Of a DNA stretch of 7,880 nt, positions 6,204 to 7,880 are shown piece by piece; the stretch's first letter is position 1, and the number at the start of each line of letters is the position of its first letter. The position numbers and the translations under genes are program-made. The notes beneath the pieces are model-generated. The model saw only the letters and a program-made list of their open reading frames with translations. It searched no databases and was not told the DNA's origin. The DNA is from Ghiorsea sp. GTDB taxonomy: Bacteria > Pseudomonadota > Zetaproteobacteria > Mariprofundales > Mariprofundaceae. Location: positions 1 to 7,880 of the forward strand of contig JAUZQX010000047.1 of NCBI GenBank assembly GCA_030950765.1, written 5' to 3'.

Positions 6204-7107
6204 AGAAATCATACAAACACTGGAAAAAGATGGTTTGTATAAAGTGATTACCAAACTGCAAACACCCAAACGTTACCATGAAGGAAGCCCACAAACACCG
6301 CGAATTGGTATGGTTCTAGACACTGAAACCACAGGTTTGGACACTGCAAAAGATAAAATCATCGAGTTGGGTTTTGTTGCTTTTGAATATGATGCAAGCA
6401 CAGGTTTTATTTATCGTATTTTGCATAACTACGGTGGGTTTGAAGACCCCAAAGAGTCATTAAGTGATATTGTGAAACAAGTTACAGGTATCACCGATGA
6501 TATGCTGACAGGGCAAAGTCTTGATGATGAAGAAATTTTGACTTGGATGCATAAATCCAGTCTAATTATCGCCCATAATGCGGCATTTGATAGGCAAATG
6601 TTAGAGCGCCGTTTGCCACAGTCCAAAGACAGTAATTGGGCGTGTACTTTCAACGATATTGATTGGCAGGTTGAAAATATTTCCAGCCTTAAACTTGATT
6701 ACATTGCATATAAACTGGGGTATTTTTTTGAAGGACACAGAGCAGTCAATGATGCTGAGGCGACATTACATTTACTCACCAAGGTTTTACCCGAATCAGG
6801 CAAGCTTGCCATGTCCGAATTACTCAATCATGCTAGAGTACAAAGCCGCCGTTATTTTGCAGTGGGTGCGCCTTTTGATAAAAAGGACGATTTAAAAGAA
6901 CGCGGTTATCGTTGGTTGGCTGATTATGTTTACACGGATAACCACGGGAAATCTAAAAAAGGTGTATGGAGCAAAGCTGTTAAACAAGAAGAAACAAAAG
7001 ACGAAGAGGTTTGGCTTAAAGACAGTGTTTATTCGAGTCAAAAAACAGCATTCACCTACAATGATATTACCGCAAACAACCGTTATTCTATGCAAGAGTT
7101 TCAATGA
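6193..7107 (+). CDS. DnaQ-like DEDDh 3'-5' exonuclease with extra C-terminal domain
   Basis: The 304-residue protein carries a DEDDh exonuclease domain (about 37-200), related to the proofreading epsilon subunit of DNA polymerase III and to RNase T. The motifs are Exo I VLDTETTGL (D43, E45), Exo II IIAHNAAFD (D133), and Exo III GHRAVNDAEAT (H182, D187). All five metal or catalytic residues are present, so activity on single-stranded ends of DNA or RNA is expected. After the nuclease domain comes a distinct region (about 213-264) with FDKKDDLKERGYRW (228-241) and a later KKGVW (255-259), a compact aromatic and basic motif I recall in other exonucleases of this type but cannot name. The 36 residues before Exo I are also extra. 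Because the polymerase III beta- and alpha-binding C-terminus is not recognisable, this is probably not the replicative DnaQ. It overlaps the receiver gene by 11 nt and the membrane protein gene by 4 nt (ATGA). Confidence 0.9.
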   Translation: MNNKEIIQTLEKDGLYKVITKLQTPKRYHEGSPQTPRIGMVLDTETTGLDTAKDKIIELGFVAFEYDASTGFIYRILHNYGGFEDPKESLSDIVKQVTGITDDMLTGQSLDDEEILTWMHKSSLIIAHNAAFDRQMLERRLPQSKDSNWACTFNDIDWQVENISSLKLDYIAYKLGYFFEGHRAVNDAEATLHLLTKVLPESGKLAMSELLNHARVQSRRYFAVGAPFDKKDDLKERGYRWLADYVYTDNHGKSKKGVWSKAVKQEETKDEEVWLKDSVYSSQKTAFTYNDITANNRYSMQEFQ

Positions 7108-7859
7108 TAAAAAGTCTATCCTCCCATAAAGAGACAATTCGTTCGATACTCTTTTTAATCATTGGTGTACCTGTCTTTTTGCTGCTCGATAGCGAATACG
7201 GCGATACACTGGTTAGTAATGGGCAATGGGTGGCAACAATTCTAGTATTTCTTGCCTTTATTCGCGCTTACCGCAATGGCACCAAACGTGTCCGGAACGT
7301 CTTGTTCATCGGTATTATTATTGGACTTACAGGTGAATACCTTTTTTCCAAAATATTGGGTATGTACCACTATCGCTTCGATAATATCCCGCTTTGGTTG
7401 GCTTTTGCCCACGGTCTTATTTTTGCTTGGACACTCAAAATGTCGAAAAAACTTTCTATGCAAACATACGCCAAACAAGTTCAACGCGGACTACTTTTCA
7501 CCGCCATCGCATTCAGTATTTTTTGGTTGTTTTGGGCAAATGATGTCTATGGTTTTGCCACAGCAGTCACCTTTATGCTCGTCTTATTCTTCACCAAAAA
7601 ATCACGATCATTTTTCCTCATTATGTTTGTTGTTGTCTGTTATATTGAATTGGTTGGCACAGCCACAGGATGCTGGTATTGGCCTGAAACAGCATTTGGC
7701 ATAGTCAATTGGCTACCCAGCGGCAACCCACCCAGCCGCATTGCTGTGTTTTACTTCTTATTTGATGCTGTCGTCTTTTGGATATATCTCTATATACTAC
7801 ACCCAACAACACGCTTGCGTTATCAACGTAGAAAACTTATAACTTACAAAGTGAGGTAG
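7104..7859 (+). CDS. Polytopic membrane protein of unknown function
   Basis: I do not recognise this 251-residue protein with confidence. It has about eight hydrophobic segments, roughly at residues 12-28, 40-54, 65-82, 94-111, 128-146, 148-164, 168-187 and 210-232, with basic ends (RRK near 242-244), as expected of an inner-membrane protein. Two places share a pattern: E78 followed by G86 and YHY (88-90), then IPLW (95-98); and E182 followed by G189 and WYW (191-193), then NWLP (202-205). This glutamate-glycine-aromatic pattern faintly recalls carotenoid-biosynthesis membrane proteins of the CruF/DUF422 kind, but that is only a resemblance. The ATG overlaps the exonuclease stop (ATGA at 7104-7107), and AAGAG at 7094-7098 is a suitable Shine-Dalgarno, so the start is well supported. 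Function is not assigned. Confidence 0.8.
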   Translation: MIKSLSSHKETIRSILFLIIGVPVFLLLDSEYGDTLVSNGQWVATILVFLAFIRAYRNGTKRVRNVLFIGIIIGLTGEYLFSKILGMYHYRFDNIPLWLAFAHGLIFAWTLKMSKKLSMQTYAKQVQRGLLFTAIAFSIFWLFWANDVYGFATAVTFMLVLFFTKKSRSFFLIMFVVVCYIELVGTATGCWYWPETAFGIVNWLPSGNPPSRIAVFYFLFDAVVFWIYLYILHPTTRLRYQRRKLITYKVR

Positions 7860-7864
7860 CTATG
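7853..7864 (+). promoter_or_regulatory. Shine-Dalgarno for the gene running off the window end
   Basis: GAGGT at 7853-7857, lying across the end of the membrane protein gene, is 4 nt before an ATG at 7862. This spacing is slightly short but workable, and supports continued operon organisation. Confidence 0.45.
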
Positions 7865-7880
7865 GGTGAACTAAAGTCTG
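7862..7880 (+). CDS. 5' end of a further gene, truncated by the window
   Basis: An ATG at 7862 opens a frame reading M-G-E-L-K-S that remains open to the last base. It begins 2 nt after the preceding TAG and has a GAGGT ribosome binding site, which fits the overlapping layout of the genes before it. Six residues are too few to suggest a product. Confidence 0.45.

Noticed and set aside
1..7880. CRISPR array, insertion sequence, tRNA or attachment site
   Set aside because: No regularly spaced repeats, transposase or integrase motifs, paired terminal repeats or tRNA-like cloverleaf sequence were seen; nearly all bases are taken up by plus-strand genes.

Overview
This 7.9 kb window is densely packed and every convincing gene lies on the + strand. 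It is bacterial and most likely proteobacterial. An HflD homologue opens the window, and that family is largely gammaproteobacterial with some relatives in other Proteobacteria. The sequence is moderately AT-rich by eye. A marine or aquatic gamma- or zetaproteobacterium would fit, but this is inference and no taxonomic marker gene is present.

Region 1 (1-1139): hflD and ruvC overlap by an ATGA stop/start. Region 2 (1140-1221) is the longer of the two non-coding gaps in the window. It has a candidate sigma70-type promoter and a clear ribosome binding site for a TTG-started gene. Region 3 (1222-5768) holds a membrane-anchored PknB-type Ser/Thr kinase with a C-terminal extracytoplasmic beta-rich domain. 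It continues, 3 nt later, with an RlmD/RumA-type iron-sulfur 23S rRNA uracil-C5 methyltransferase, then an overlapping solute-binding lipoprotein of the peptide-ABC-transporter type (SBP_bac_5) with no permease or ATPase genes beside it. Region 4 (5769-5828) is a 60 bp gap with a good RBS. Region 5 (5829-7859) is a tightly overlapping set: a degenerate receiver-domain protein (GTG start), a DEDDh 3'-5' exonuclease with an extra C-terminal domain, and a polytopic membrane protein of unknown function. A further gene appears to start at 7862 and runs off the end.

Two functional themes can be read. One is housekeeping nucleic-acid work: RuvC Holliday-junction resolution, rRNA methylation and a DnaQ-like exonuclease. 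The other is envelope or signalling: the transmembrane kinase, the lipoprotein, the receiver and the membrane protein. No transposon, CRISPR array, tRNA, rRNA or convincing intrinsic terminator was seen. The least explained parts are the receiver-exonuclease-membrane protein overlap cluster, the kinase's C-terminal domain, and a repeated motif inside the membrane protein. None of these amounts to demonstrated evidence of a new system.
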